DNA of 64,000 nucleotides from Cryphonectria parasitica EP155 (Eukaryota > Ascomycota > Sordariomycetes > Diaporthales > Cryphonectriaceae), in the NCBI RefSeq assembly GCF_011745365.1, contig NW_024468917.1, positions 1,798,001 through 1,862,000 on the forward strand. Reading direction: 5' to 3'. The notes beneath the pieces were generated by a model. The model was not told the origin of the DNA, made no database searches, and saw nothing but the letters and a program-made list of their open reading frames with translations. The position numbers were made by a program, and so were the translations under genes. Shown one piece after another: positions 33,546-45,080 of the stretch (the first letter of the stretch is position 1; each line of letters begins with the position of its first letter).

Positions 33546-33986
33546 TCAGAAAGCCGGGTTCGCGTTCGTCAGCAGCTGCACAAAGTACGCCTCGAACCAA
33601 GTTCCGGCCTCAGGCGCCGGCTGCAGCGCATCCGAGTACCCGCAGTGGTAGTCATAGCGCGGCGAGCTGGTGTTGCTGGTGCCGTCGCTCTCGCCACCAG
33701 GCTTCACCCACACGAAGGCGTCCTCGATGTCGAGCCCCGTGTCCGTTGTGGGCCGCGTGCCGAATCCCGTGCCGATCACGTTGCACCAGTCACCCCAGGC
33801 CTCCTGCTCTGTCGGCTGGACGCCCGAGCGGGACTGTTCGGTGATGAAGTACGCGTCGAAGCCTTGTTCTTGGAGGAGTGGGGAGAGGGCGGTTACGTAG
33901 AGGTACTCGTCGTAGTTGGAGTCGCCCGAGGTGTACTGCAGTAGAGGTCATCTGTGTGAGTATATTGAAGAGGAATAAAGGCATGG

Positions 33987-34019
<33 letters not shown>

Positions 34020-35729
34020 AACTCTCTTCTTCGTTACTGAGAAAGGTTTTTCATTCACGTACCGAAGGGGCAGATGCCAAGTTCCACCCGTTGTAGTTGG
34101 CCACGTTGGTGGCGAGCCCACGGATGGCCGCAGCCTGGGACGCGTTGGCATAAACCTGGCCAAAGAGCTCAGCAGCAGGGCCGATGTTTGCACTCCAGCC
34201 CTATTTCCATACCAAAAGATGAAGAAAAAAAACATCGTTAGCAATCCGAAAAGATGTAGTGCATAATGATGAAGATGATGAACAAAAGAGGAGGGAACTG
34301 GACACTCACAAGCCAGCCGGCATGACCAGCATCAATGTACATGGCCACATTGGGCAGGTTGAGCTGGATGAGAGCATAGTTGATGCACTCATAGTAGGCG
34401 CTCTGGGCCGCGGCGCACTCGGCCACGGCGAGGTTGGTCACCATGTTGGCCAGCGAGTCGGGCTCGATGACGAGGATGGTGCGGATGTCCGCGTACTCCT
34501 CGATGACGGCCTTGATGCTGTCGATGTATTCGTAGTCTGGTAATTACTCCTTGTTAGGCCACGGAGGGATGGGCATGCCAAACACAAGAGAGGGGCAGGC
34601 TTACAATACTCAACACCATTGTCGGCAATAGTGTACTCGCCGTTTGAGGCCGCAGCAGCACAGTCACGGTCAGGAAGATCGTATACCACAAAGAGACCAG
34701 CATATGGAGGGTCGGCGCCGGCCTCGTTGGCAGCCCGGATGTCATCGAGCGTCTCGACCATGAGGGTATCGACCTTGGCAGCTTGGTCCCTGCATGTCGC
34801 AGCCATTTGCCTTTATTAGCCCCCCAGATTCCCCCTTTTTTTTTTTCCTTCTATTCTTTCTATCTCCCATGAACCCGAGGGTTAGGAAGTGTTGGCTAAT
34901 TACTTACAGCCACTGGAAAGTTGGCACCTTTGCCACAGCAGATGCCTGCGTCGCCTGTGTTCCAGTCAAGCTGGGAATGGCCGAAGCAGAGATCTCAGAT
35001 GCGTAGTAAGCCTGATGGAATGAGGGTGTTATCAACAGACTTTTTTCTCTTGCACTTGGATCACGAGTCTGTCTCGAGAACTTACATTAGCCCAGAGCTG
35101 TACGTCGGTGAAGGGGTTGCCCGAGTAGGAGGCGGTGCCGCTATAAAGACATGGTCATTAGCCATCTGTCTGAACCGCAGGGAAGTAAAGGACGCTCCAT
35201 GATACTTACGTGCCAGTGCCCACCACTGCTGTCGTAGTCTTCGAGGAGGCAGTGGTAGTTGTCGCCTTGGTCGTGCTCGTGGACGAGACCGTCGACGCCG
35301 AGCTGACGCTTGATGAGCTCGAGGCCGAAGTTGCTGCCGTGGTGGTGGTCTGCAACAGTAGCCCTGCTTCAGCAACTTCATTCAAAATGTATCTCTTCCC
35401 CCCTTCTGCTTCCACAGAGCTCCAGGTGTGAGTTTTCTTACAGCTGTACCCGGGAGACACTGCGAGTAGTAGTCATTCTCGTAGCTACACACGCTTCCGC
35501 TGGCGCAGCATGTCGCCCCTGTCCATCCTGTACCACCGCATTGTGCGCTGTAGTAGCACTTCTCGTCAGCCTCTCACACCCTTTGATTGGCCCCTTCTTA
35601 CAGGGCGCATCCTGAAGCGTTGTTTTGGACATACTATACGGCACCACAGCTCTGACGATCTTCAAGAACGGGAACGGCCAGCGCCGAAGACGTAATGGCA
35701 GCGGCGAGGAGAAACTTTTGAGCGGCCAT
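33546..35729 (-). CDS. GH6 cellobiohydrolase (Cel6A/CBH II type) with N-terminal CBM1
   Basis: Exo-cellulase releasing cellobiose from the non-reducing ends of cellulose by inversion. Nine exons: 35729-35635, 35547-35442, 35349-35210, 35140-35086, 35011-34908, 34789-34605, 34536-34310, 34200-34063 and 33935-33546, giving 479 residues with all phases exact. Signal peptide [13 protein letters not shown], then a CBM1 ([17 protein letters not shown]... ending [10 protein letters not shown]) with the usual cysteines. The first intron splits the CBM at Val-Tyr. A Ser/Thr linker of about 45 residues follows. The catalytic domain shows both GH6 signatures: [15 protein letters not shown] with the conserved Asp-Arg-Asp, and [12 protein letters not shown] with the acid Asp. 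The C terminus is intact ([12 protein letters not shown]). A TATA-like box lies about 140 bp upstream. Expression is presumably cellulose-induced and glucose-repressed, as in the family. Confidence 0.95.
33989..34016 (+). repeat. (TC)14 microsatellite in intron 8 of the GH6 gene
   Basis: Alternating TC of about 28 bases inside the intron between 33936 and 34062. It is the second long TC run in an intron within 2 kb. Confidence 0.9.
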
Positions 35730-35865
35730 GGTTAGAGTTTCGATACTTTCGCGCTGTATCTGTGGCGAGAGCAAGTCTGTAGACGGCAATAAGAGACCTT
35801 CTCTTCCTCTTCTCGCTCACACACTTTTTCTATGGCATCGGGGAACGAGGCGATCAGCCTTGCCC

Positions 35866-35876
35866 TTTTAATAACC
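35866..35876 (-). promoter_or_regulatory. TATA-like box of the GH6 gene
   Basis: GGTTATTAAAAGG on the minus strand, about 140 bp before the ATG at 35729. Position fits a core promoter; inferred. Confidence 0.45.
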
Positions 35877-37988
35877 ACGAGATAGGAACCACGCCAAGCC
35901 ATTTCTCAAAGCTCTCTCTCGGCACGGCGGCCCTCGAAGCCTCCTCTAATACCTAGCTGGCTGGCTCGAATGTCGAAACATCCATATCAAATCTTTGGTA
36001 CTATAGGGTCGGTCTCTCACGGCCAGGAAATGCGGAGCCTGCCTGATTTCGGTGGCGCTCGACGGAGCAAGATGGGAATCTATGTGCCGGCGTCCCAAAA
36101 AGGTAAAATTCGGTGTGCCATAATGGTTTTTAGTTTTTTTTCTTTTTTTTTCTTTAGTACTGATGCCTCCACGTGTGCTTTGGAGTGGAACGTGGCTTGA
36201 ACCTTTGCTGCTTTTCCTTCTTCGCGGTCTCGACGTTGAGAGGGAGACAGCGTGATGAGCTCTGGCGCTGAATATCCACCAACCACAGACGGCGGAGGTG
36301 GCTGAAAAGGGCAAGTCCATTGTATGACTTTTGCGGCTGACCAGTGCTGCAGAACACGTCTCGGAAGGCAGGCCTCCGTTCTGGTGGAGGATGAGGGCCC
36401 CATGGGAAGGATTTGAGGATTCCGTTGACCAGGAGGAACATCATGGGCTCCTTGAGATATGATTTTCTTTTCGCGCAATGATGGATGAGATTTTCCTGGA
36501 TGAAATCTTTGGTCGCCAGAGGGGCCCAGAGACATAGGGGAGGGGAGAGGATGTAGTTTAAGTACTGCAAAAGACCTATACTTGTAGATTAGAGGGGTCT
36601 CCCAGGATCTTCGATCAATATTCTTGCTTCATACCATAGTAATATAAAATCACTTAGGAGTCTTATGGATGAGCAGGTCTCCGGTGTAAACTCGGCCTAG
36701 CGACCGAGACCGTGATGAGTGCTACGTAGTACTCTTTTGAGTAAGTCGACCTCTTAATTATTATTACCCGGGACCTTTAGGCGTTGCTCTCCTGTACCTT
36801 TCACGGGACTGCCACTCCGAAAGGCTAAATGAAACAGGGTTGCAGATAACATCACGTTATCACATTGCAGCAGGTGATCCCAAGTCCACACTGAAGAAGG
36901 ATACAAGGCCTGTTCACCATTTGCTTTTCATGAGTTTTCAGAAAAGTTCATCTTGTATATGGCAGAGAATGGTGCTGTTTATGGCAACATAACGGCTTTG
37001 CATCTCTTTGATTATGGCAAGTAGATCCTAGAGCTTGCAAGGAACTAATACTGATTCAAACTAAACAAGTTGCCAGAAGTTGTCCAGGTGCTGGGGTTCT
37101 AAGGTTTCTGGTGGTTGGTTGAGCACTGCCGGCTTGGGTGGCAAAACATCACTGGGGGTCTGGGCCGCTCATCCTTCTCAATGGCTAGCTTCAGTCCAAG
37201 ACGAAGAGAAGAATACGCGACGGGAGAAGGGAAGCGGGCGAGACCAAAAGAGATCCACTGCACCTTAATTTTAAGCATAGCGAGCCTTTTGTGAGCGATA
37301 TGAAGGTGTACGCAAATTCCTCTAAATACTAAGTACATATGGACCTGGCTGGAAGGGCCCTCAGAAGGAAAAGCCCAGAGGGTTAGGGGCTGGCATGGCT
37401 CCTTCTTTACACACCAGTGACCTAGGGCTTTCTTTATCTTTCTTTCTACCATCAAAGACACCCATCAATATACGCCCAATGCAGCCATTCACGTGTGAAA
37501 ACAGAGGGCCCTCAAATCCCAAAAGTTATCGACAAAATTGATTTGCAGTCTGTGTAAGAACTCATACTAGCATCAAAACACGCTGATATGTCTTTCTGCT
37601 CTCTATTCATCACCCAAACCTTGTGGTCGTCCGTGTTTCTAGACCGTTCTCGCTACCGTACGCTATGCGTGTATCAAAAAATCACAACCAACCCGTCATG
37701 TGCACCCGTCTCGCATATTAAGAAAAGGAAAAGAAAAAAGAAAGGGAAAAAAAGGAAAAACACAAGCTGGCTAAATGAGACAGAAGAAGAAAGAAGACAA
37801 GAAGAAGAGGGGAAAGGAAGATATGTTTGGCGTGGTCCAGGGAAGAAAGAACAAGAAGCAAAGAAACAGAAACACACAAAATCAGTCTTCTTGCCAATAT
37901 CACCTCCCCTCCCCCCAAATACCAATCAAGAGTTGAATTCAAAATATAACCCTCTCAACAGGCTTCATTACTCCTCCCATTCTCCACC
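35877..37988. other. 2.1 kb spacer, upstream region of the GH6 gene
   Basis: No supported gene. Overlapping minus-strand frames at 35946-36570 start at TTG or GTG codons and look random. Much of the left part is probably the inducible GH6 promoter. The right end (37600-37988) is very A/G-rich on the plus strand and is probably the 3' UTR of the next, minus-strand gene. A spacer word TACCATAGTAATA is at 36632-36644. Confidence 0.45.
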
Positions 37989-38368
37989 TCAACGCCTCGA
38001 CCGCTTACTCCGTCTCCGCTCCACCCGATCCGCAACAAACCCCCCCACCGCGTCCGCCGGAGCCGCCGCCGCCGGAGCCGGTGCAGGAGAAGAAGCCGCC
38101 ACAGGACTCTTCAGCGCCCCAAGAGCCGCCGCCCCGAGCGCCGCCCTAGCCACCTTGGTCCCAGCCCCGCGCGTCCCCACGGCGCCCACCGCAGCCGTCG
38201 CGCCCGCCTGCAGGGCCGCCGTCGCAGCAGCAGTGAAGCGCGGGTCATTGAGGAACGAGAAGCTGCTCCTCTTGGGCTTGGCCGGGCGCGACGAGGAGGT
38301 GGTGCCGGCGTGCGTGGTCTGGCTGTGGGAGAGCGCTGGGCGGCGGCGTGGGCTTCGGGCGCGGGTGG

Positions 38369-38403
<35 letters not shown>

Positions 38404-39101
38404 GCGTCGCGGTTGCGGTCGCGGTGCTCGTGGCGGCGCGAGTCGCGGTCGTCCCTGTGGCGTGTGGACCGCGTGGACGAGGACTCGTCGCGCCGGCTGT
38501 GTGGCCGTGCTGCCTCCTCGCGATGTCGCGGCGGCGGCGGGGAAGAAGAGACCGAGTAGCGGCGGTGCCGCGTGTCAGACCTGTCGTTGCGAAAGTCGGG
38601 CGTCGTGCTCGCTGTGTTCAGAGGTGGTCTGCGCGGGCGGCCGCGGTCTGCGCGAGGCGGGTAGCGGGCTTCTTTCTCGTGCTGGCGGGACCGCCTGTCG
38701 TCCTTCTCGGTGTCGTCGTGGCCGTGGTGTCCTCCTCCTCCGCCTGTGGTAGGGGACGCTGATGTTGTTGTCTTGTGCGAGTGGTGTCTGTCGCGGTCGC
38801 GGTCGCGGTCCTCGCCCAGCTGACCGTCTGATGGAGGCGTCAGTGGGCGTGTGTGATGGTGGTGGTGGTGGTGGTGGTGTCGTCGTGAGGGCTTGTAGGA
38901 GGAGTTGCTGTTGTGGCCTCTTCCTATAGACGAGCTCTTGTCTGAGGGTTCCGGCGACATGTTGGGGTAGACATCCTTTGGCACGTATTTGTTCGTCTTC
39001 TCGTCGGAGATGTCGTGATCTGGGACCATGTATTCAACATCGTGGCCCTCCAGCCAGTCTTGGACGTTGGACCGCCCTGGGTTGTAGTATGGGTTCGTCA
39101 T
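37989..39101 (-). CDS. Low-complexity basic protein with His, Asn-Ser and Asp-Arg repeats
   Basis: Single-exon frame of 370 residues with an ATG at 39101 (MTNPYYNPGRSNVQDWLEG). No named domain recognised. The ordered N terminus of about 60 residues is followed by nine consecutive His, a DRDRDRDR tract, Ser/Arg/Pro-rich segments resembling SR-type proteins, and an (SN)n tract encoded by CTG/GTT-type triplets at 38371-38403 (plus-strand view). A hydrophobic alanine- and glycine-rich region near residues 280-350 begins FLNDPRFTAAATAALQAG and continues GAVGTRGAGTKVARAALGAA; its small-residue pattern could make a membrane-inserting or glycine-zipper segment. It ends RRRSKRSRR, a likely nuclear signal. 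GC content is clearly higher than in the spacers, supporting coding. Function is unknown. Confidence 0.65.
38371..38403 (-). repeat. In-frame trinucleotide-type repeat encoding Ser-Asn
   Basis: Plus strand reads repeated CTGTTG units; the coding strand encodes alternating Asn and Ser. Hexamer-unit expansion or contraction would keep the frame. Confidence 0.85.
38855..38879 (-). repeat. In-frame CAC-type repeat encoding nine His
   Basis: GTG-rich triplet run on the plus strand, coding for consecutive histidines on the minus strand near residue 80 of the low-complexity protein. Confidence 0.85.
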
Positions 39102-41754
39102 GATAAGAGTATCAAGTGTTGAATCTCTTCAGGCGTTGTTGAGGTGAACTATTGTTCAAACAATAAAAAGGTTGTAGAACAGAAAGAAATGTGGGACCAG
39201 AAATAATTATAATAATAATAATAAACAGGAGGTCCTCGTGGCGATATATACTATATGTATTGATGTATGTATATATGCCAATAGTGCTGGAGCCTTTCAG
39301 CAAGCAGGCAGCAAGACAGGCGGGTCTCGGCTTGTCAAGGCCCGACGGAGGTCACAGCGAGGCTGTCGGCGGTGGGGGTTGTGGTCTCGGGGTCCAGCAG
39401 GTCCAAGGTCACCCACCCTTTGCCTATGACTCGTACTGCAAATCTGGGGTACAGGTAGCAGTGGTACTGACTGAACGTATAGAAGATAATGACAGGAGGG
39501 TCACCTGTCCTTAAACTCGGGTGACTCCAACCTGGGAAAAAAGGTGAACAAGGCTTTGCAGAATCACGCTCCACACGATGAGAAGGGAGAAGAAGAGCAA
39601 AGAAATATTATTTACTGTAAGAACACGCACAATTTGGAGCGAGTGAGAAGCCGAGCCCGGCGCCCATCATTTGGTGTTGCAGAAAGAAAAAAAGGCATTG
39701 GTAGTATTTTAAATCATTACGCGAGTCGTCCATGTTTTACTCGGTGGTGATCTTTTGCCTTCGGGAATTCCCTCCACCCACCATCACATCACACCACCTC
39801 CTCCTTTCAGTGTGATGGGATGGCACAGGTTGGGGTCTATCGGCGCCGAGAATCGGGTCAGGGTTCTGCTATTGGTAAGTGATCAACCCCCAATTCCAAA
39901 GGGTCCTGAAAGTATAAATCTTCGTTGAGAACTTCGCTGGAAAAGTAAGTTCAAACCCCCCCCCCCCCATAGGAACAAGGGAGGGGTGAGAATTCTTCAA
40001 CTCTTCAAGCACCGTTGTTACGCCATCGGCGCTGCATCTTCCCAATGAGGTGTCATGAAAAGAGGGGGAAGTATGAACACTGCCTGGATGCCCAAATGAT
40101 CCATTCAATGTTCTCTGTCGAGATTGGTTGTAAGGTTGGGCAGCCAAGGCGAAAGCCCACGGTTCAGATCGCCACCCCCATTGAAACTGTGGGTCAAACA
40201 TCTCTGATGTGACTACCATGAGATCATTCCCCCCAACAGGGTGCGCAATAAACAGACGTTTTTTTTTTTTGCATCTCTTCGTCAGCGCGACTATCGTGTT
40301 GTTGTTGTTGTTGCGTTGCTCTATGCAGTATACAAGTGCAGAAACGAAAGGGCCTGCAGGAAAAAGGCGGGACCAGACTCAGTCCCAACGTCTCATCTGA
40401 CGGTCCCACGACTGAACAGCAGCAGCACAGGACGTCATCGTGCCGCTGAGCGCAGGTACCCGACTGGACACACACACCCCCTTGAGCTGCAAGTGTTTGC
40501 CATTTCCCCCCTCCACATCTCGGCCCTTGCAGCGCTGAATAGATTTGTCATTGGAAGAAGAAACAAAAGTGACAAAATGCCCATGCCTAGCCCAGGCGCG
40601 AGGACAACAGCGACGACGGGGGCGCGACTACCGACACATTAAAGGCGTGCTACGACATGATGTCTCTTGTTCCTCGATCACACATCGGGCTGAGGGGGGT
40701 TCATGCAAGAGGGCGACGGGCGAGACATTGTCCGCCATGCAAGTGTGGCAAAGCCGAGTGCGTGGCGAAGCTGGGGATGGTAAGATGGTCGTCCTTCCCT
40801 CCCCGGCCAGACCCGCCACGCCCTGCAGGTGTCCCAAAACTTGGTACTGACCGATTGCGGTCCCACTGTCGTCGTCGTCGTCGTCGACTCTGTCTCTCTC
40901 GTCTCCTCTCTCTCTCTATCCCCTCGTTCTAGATCATTCAATGAGAAGAGGCACTAAGCACTGCAAACTGACGCAAGACAGGCCATGCATACATAGTACT
41001 GTAACACTAAAGTTTGTGGGGTTTTGGTGTGCAGAGCCGTGAGTCGGAACGCAAAACCCCATGTACACATCCTCCGTGTGTATATGCGCCCAAGACGCCC
41101 TAAGCCCCCGGAATGCCCGCGTGGTGGTGACGACGTGCTACATGCCCTGACGAAGTGCTTCGTAAATTAGAATCTCTCTTATCTTTCACACATCCTCTAG
41201 ATCGCCTCGTTTCATCGGCCCTGCCGCCGTCGCGCGAGGACGTGGTTATCATTTCAATAGCCTCCTCCTCGGCCCCCTTCTAAGGTCATGCTCTTGTCTC
41301 ATGATGCATCATGGTCAGCAGCCAAGAATAAACGCAGCACCGCTTCTTTGTTCAAGACTGAATGGTCTAGTGTACTCTAGCCTACACACCGTAGAATTGC
41401 GAGACGTGAATTTTGTCGTTCAGGGCCTTGTGTTGGTACACTAGGCTGTTCTATGTATGACCGAACCACGTCTGTTGTCTTTCCCTGGCTCCCACGAATA
41501 AGAATTGATGATAATCGTCGGACGAATGACAGCGTGCATCACTCCTCTTCAACCCCCCGCCCCCCGCAGGCGTCTAACGCAAGTCGCTCGCTGATCAAAG
41601 CTGTTCCCACGGGGCTAGGATGAAAGCACTCTGACGTTCCGATGCGTCTTCGTCTTGTCGACTGGAGCCAGCGAAGTGCCTCAGAGCTAGCTAGTGCCCT
41701 CGCCCTACCCTCTTCTCGGGATCGGAGCTCAAGTCGTGGAGAGACCCACCAGGA

Positions 41755-41770
41755 GGGGGGGGGGGGGGGG
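41755..41770 (+). repeat. G16 homopolymer
   Basis: Sixteen consecutive G on the plus strand, in a spacer. Likely difficult to sequence accurately. Confidence 0.9.
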
Positions 41771-41964
41771 TTGCGACCCCGTCATAGCGAAACGACAGAT
41801 GTGGTGCCACGATTCTTTGAGAGAGAGAAACTCCGAGCATCGTGATTGTCCAGACTGAAACCCACCCTGCCTCTCCTAGCATCCAGTACCGAGCCACCAG
41901 GGAACCAGAGTGCAACATTACTGGCAGGACCAGCAGACACTTCTGACGTCTTTTGACATGCCAG

Positions 41965-42004
41965 TGAGAGAAAGAGAGAGAGAGAGAGTGTGTGTGTGTG
42001 TGAG
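41965..42004 (+). repeat. Compound (GA)n(GT)n microsatellite
   Basis: A GA run passes directly into a TG run within 40 bases in a non-coding spacer. Confidence 0.9.
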
Positions 42005-42400
42005 GACCCGAATGGTCCAGAAATGCTGCTGAATTGATCGTACATGCCATGTGTCCTCAAGACCTCTTGGCCTCGCTCCATCTGTGGCTCCGACAACAAA
42101 GAGGTACCTGTCAGGCGTATTTGCCTCCTCCTCTCACCTCCACACAGCTGATGGTACTATCGTGAGCTGCTATAGCCACTACACTGTGCAGATGCGCATG
42201 TATCTTGACGTCAGACTGCGCAGGCCCTCTTCGGTGTAATTTTTTATCGTGCTGACGAACATCCCACCCTTTTGCGCCGAACGCCCCAGGCCATTACTGT
42301 ACAGATTGCCGCCGTCCATCCTGTATCCTGAATTGACCAAAAAAGTGTAAAGGAAAACAAAATGTAGAGGTACAGACCGCGGACTACTCCTTGGTCTTAC

Positions 42401-43600
42401 CTACATGAACCCTGCGGCCTTCACAGGGCCGTCTTGCTTCCTGAGCACCTCGAATTGGGGACTCTCGTACAACTTTAGGATGTCGTCCCAGCCGTCGCGG
42501 AATATGTTGCTGATCCACGGGACCTCGTCCCCGACGATCCAGAGCTTCTCGTGGACGATCTTCAGTAGGCCCTTCTCTTCCTCCTTTGGGTAGAAGCCGT
42601 TCCACTCCCTGCCAAAAACGGTAGGAGGAAAAGGCCCGGTGGCGCGGAAGGCATAGTTGAGGAAGGCCTGCTCGGCCATTTTATTGTCAAACTTGGTGGT
42701 GTCCTGGCTCTCGCGCAGCAGGCGCTGGTGCATGTAGCGGTTGGGCTCCAGCACAACGACGCCGACGTTGACCTCGTTGCCCAGGCCCTGACCAGCCCAG
42801 ACATAGTCACATATGTCGGCCTGGTGTGGCTTGTCCTCGGGCGGGAGGAGTTCCGGCTTGCAGCGCTTACGGGGCGCGACGCTCTCCTCGAAGATGCCGT
42901 CGATGTTCTGGACAGGGAAGGCGTCCAGGTCGAGGAAGGCGAATCTGGAGAAGTCGGTCTGCCCCCAAATGTTGAGCTTGCTGAAGAGGTCCTTCCAGCG
43001 GGCGAAAGGGAACATGCTCCCGTCTTCGCTCGGTGGCGGGTCCCAAGGGACGAGCTCAAGCTCGCGCACGATGGCACCCTGGGCCCGGAGGATGTCGCGC
43101 TGCTCGTCGGGGATAAAGGGGGCGACGAAGACGACGATGGGGTGGAAGGCGGAGCGCGAGGCGGGGTCCCATAACAGGCGGTAGACCAGCTGCTGGGCAG
43201 AGAGAAAGTAGGGGTCGTGGACGGAGTTGTTGCGCGTGGAGAGGTAGGTCGCGAAGGCGAACTGACCGGCGCCGTGGTCGTTGTGGGCAGCGTACTGTTT
43301 CAGCTTGGCCGCGTCGAGCCGCGGCTGCCGGTACTGGACGAGGTCCTCCTGGAAGGGGTACTTGATCTCGTTGAAGGTGCCATCCTCCTGCGATGTCGTG
43401 CTCTCGTCCTTGTCACCGCTTGACGGTGGTATTGCTATGGGCACCTGGATAACGGTTGTCGACTCGCCCTGCGACTCCCAGTGGAGGCCTGACAGGCTCA
43501 GGATTGTCGAGTGGTAGTAGATCAGCAATGCCGTCACCAGGGCGGCAAAGAAGATCCTCGCCGGTCGGGAAACCTGTGCGGTCATTGGTGAGCAATTCAT
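42401..43600 (-). CDS. GT8-type glycosyltransferase, type II membrane protein
   Basis: Single-exon gene, 399 residues, ATG at 43600. A short cytoplasmic tail (MNCSPMTAQVSRPAR) is followed by one membrane anchor, IFFAALVTALLIYYHSTILSL, then a Ser/Thr stem and a lumenal catalytic domain: a Golgi-type layout. The domain shows FAFATYLS near its start and RFAFLDLDAFPVQNID with the DxD metal and nucleotide-sugar motif. NEVNVGVVVLEPNRYMHQRLL and EQAFLNYAF are as in glycogenin and GNT1-like members. Probable role: adding a hexose or GlcNAc to glycans in the Golgi. The exact donor and acceptor are not visible. Alternative start Met at residue 6 would keep the anchor. Confidence 0.82.
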   Translation of the reverse strand: MNCSPMTAQVSRPARIFFAALVTALLIYYHSTILSLSGLHWESQGESTTVIQVPIAIPPSSGDKDESTTSQEDGTFNEIKYPFQEDLVQYRQPRLDAAKLKQYAAHNDHGAGQFAFATYLSTRNNSVHDPYFLSAQQLVYRLLWDPASRSAFHPIVVFVAPFIPDEQRDILRAQGAIVRELELVPWDPPPSEDGSMFPFARWKDLFSKLNIWGQTDFSRFAFLDLDAFPVQNIDGIFEESVAPRKRCKPELLPPEDKPHQADICDYVWAGQGLGNEVNVGVVVLEPNRYMHQRLLRESQDTTKFDNKMAEQAFLNYAFRATGPFPPTVFGREWNGFYPKEEEKGLLKIVHEKLWIVGDEVPWISNIFRDGWDDILKLYESPQFEVLRKQDGPVKAAGFM

Positions 43601-45080
43601 CTTGTCATCGCGCGTCGTTCTTGGTTGGTCTAGAAGGTAAGGAAAGACAAGTAGGAGGAAGAGGAAGATCCCCTCTTCGGTTTGGGCAAAGAAGCTGAAT
43701 AGTGTCCTTGTTGATTTGTTTGGTATGGGCCAGACTCACCATGATGACATGCAATCAATAGCACTGCCGCGCACGCTCTCCAACTATGCAGCCAAGAATG
43801 CAATACTGCAGGATGCTGGCTGCAGTACCAAATCTGTCGTTGTGCAAGAATGCCTATCAACCACTACCACAGCAGCATCTCAGAAGTGGGTGCAGAAAGA
43901 GCTTGGACGCAATCAGGAAGGTGAGTGTCGCAGTTGGGAATAGTGCCAAGGGGAGGATGGTGATGAGGAAGAGGAAGAAAGGGTAATGGATGGTGATTTG
44001 ATCGAGTTGCGCTTGCTGCTGCTCTTCATCTACTGTAGCAAGCGCATAGCAGGTGCAAATGAGAGACAGGCTAGAAATACGCTTCAGCACTGTGGTTGGT
44101 TCAATTGCTCCAGGAGATCGACATAGTACCTTGCCATGAGGGGGGAACCTTGAAAAGCCGAGGGACCTTCTCCATTAAGCACTAGAAGCATCACGGCATG
44201 TGTATTCTGTACTGTATATATACTGTACTGAAATTCAGTATGTGCACCATAAAGTCAGAGTAAACTGGATTCAAACAATTCATGCGACACAAGTCTAGAG
44301 GCAATGTGGAAATGCAATGCGACAACTCAGCCTCCTCTGCTTTCCCTGCTGGAGAGTTTGAGAAACACCCTAGTATAATTGGTGTCTGTGCAGATTCACC
44401 TGATATCCATGTGTCTACCACGGTACCGCCCCCGTTCACATGTCAGGTTGACCTGGACACTTCACAGCGTAGCTTACTAGTGTTTCTCACACGGTACCAA
44501 ATGAGCTCATCATACATGATACCCATGCCGGGTGCTGATGCCGATGTGATGTGCCCTGCTTCTGTAGACCTATCTTGGCTTGTCTCTTGATATCTCACTA
44601 GAAGAAGGACCCAAGGAGAAAACAAGAAGAAAAAGAAGAAAAGAAGAATACTATGTAAATAAATAAACTCCACTCTCGGTGACGATCGGCAACCGTAGCA
44701 GGCTCCGCCCGGAGACCAAAGTATTTCTCCACTTATCCCGCCTTGCATGGCCGGAACCCGGATGAGGTCCGGTTGCGTCGTTCATCACATCCTGTTTGTC
44801 CAACGGCACTCAAAACAATGTAAACAGGAAATGGTGGTAAGAACGCATTATTCATTTGTGGGTATCATACAGAACAAGAATCTCGGCGAATAAGAGCGAT
44901 AAAAAACCAAACATAAAGACAGTGCCGTACAACGGTCACCACCTCACCAACCAGCCAAGTACTGACACTCTAAGCCTCAGGGCTTGTCAGTAGCGCCTCA
45001 GCCATCCTACTAAACAGGGACATGGCATCCCCTATCAGCAAGCCAGATTCCCAAGGAAAATGCCCCCTCCTATCCATCCC
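43601..45080. other. 1.5 kb spacer
   Basis: No supported gene. The left part is the glycosyltransferase promoter; the right part should be the 3' UTR of the metalloprotease gene. A palindromic TGTACTGTATATATACTGTACTG word is near 44206-44228. Confidence 0.5.

Larger units (their letters stand above)
39102..42400. other. 3.3 kb spacer
   Basis: No supported gene on either strand. Contents include a C run (39956-39968), a G run of 16 (41755-41770) and a compound GA/TG microsatellite (41965-42004). The left end is the promoter of the low-complexity protein gene and the right end the 3' UTR of the glycosyltransferase gene. Long leader exons or noncoding RNAs cannot be judged from sequence. Confidence 0.5.

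Noticed and set aside
35946..36570. Overlapping minus-strand ORFs upstream of the GH6 gene
   Set aside because: They begin at TTG/GTG codons, overlap in different frames, and have no domain, signal peptide or splice borders. The region is better explained as promoter.
37588..38559. 323-codon plus-strand open frame
   Set aside because: Overlaps the 3' half of the low-complexity protein gene and an A-rich spacer. The translation is Lys/Glu then Ala/Arg low complexity, explained by composition.
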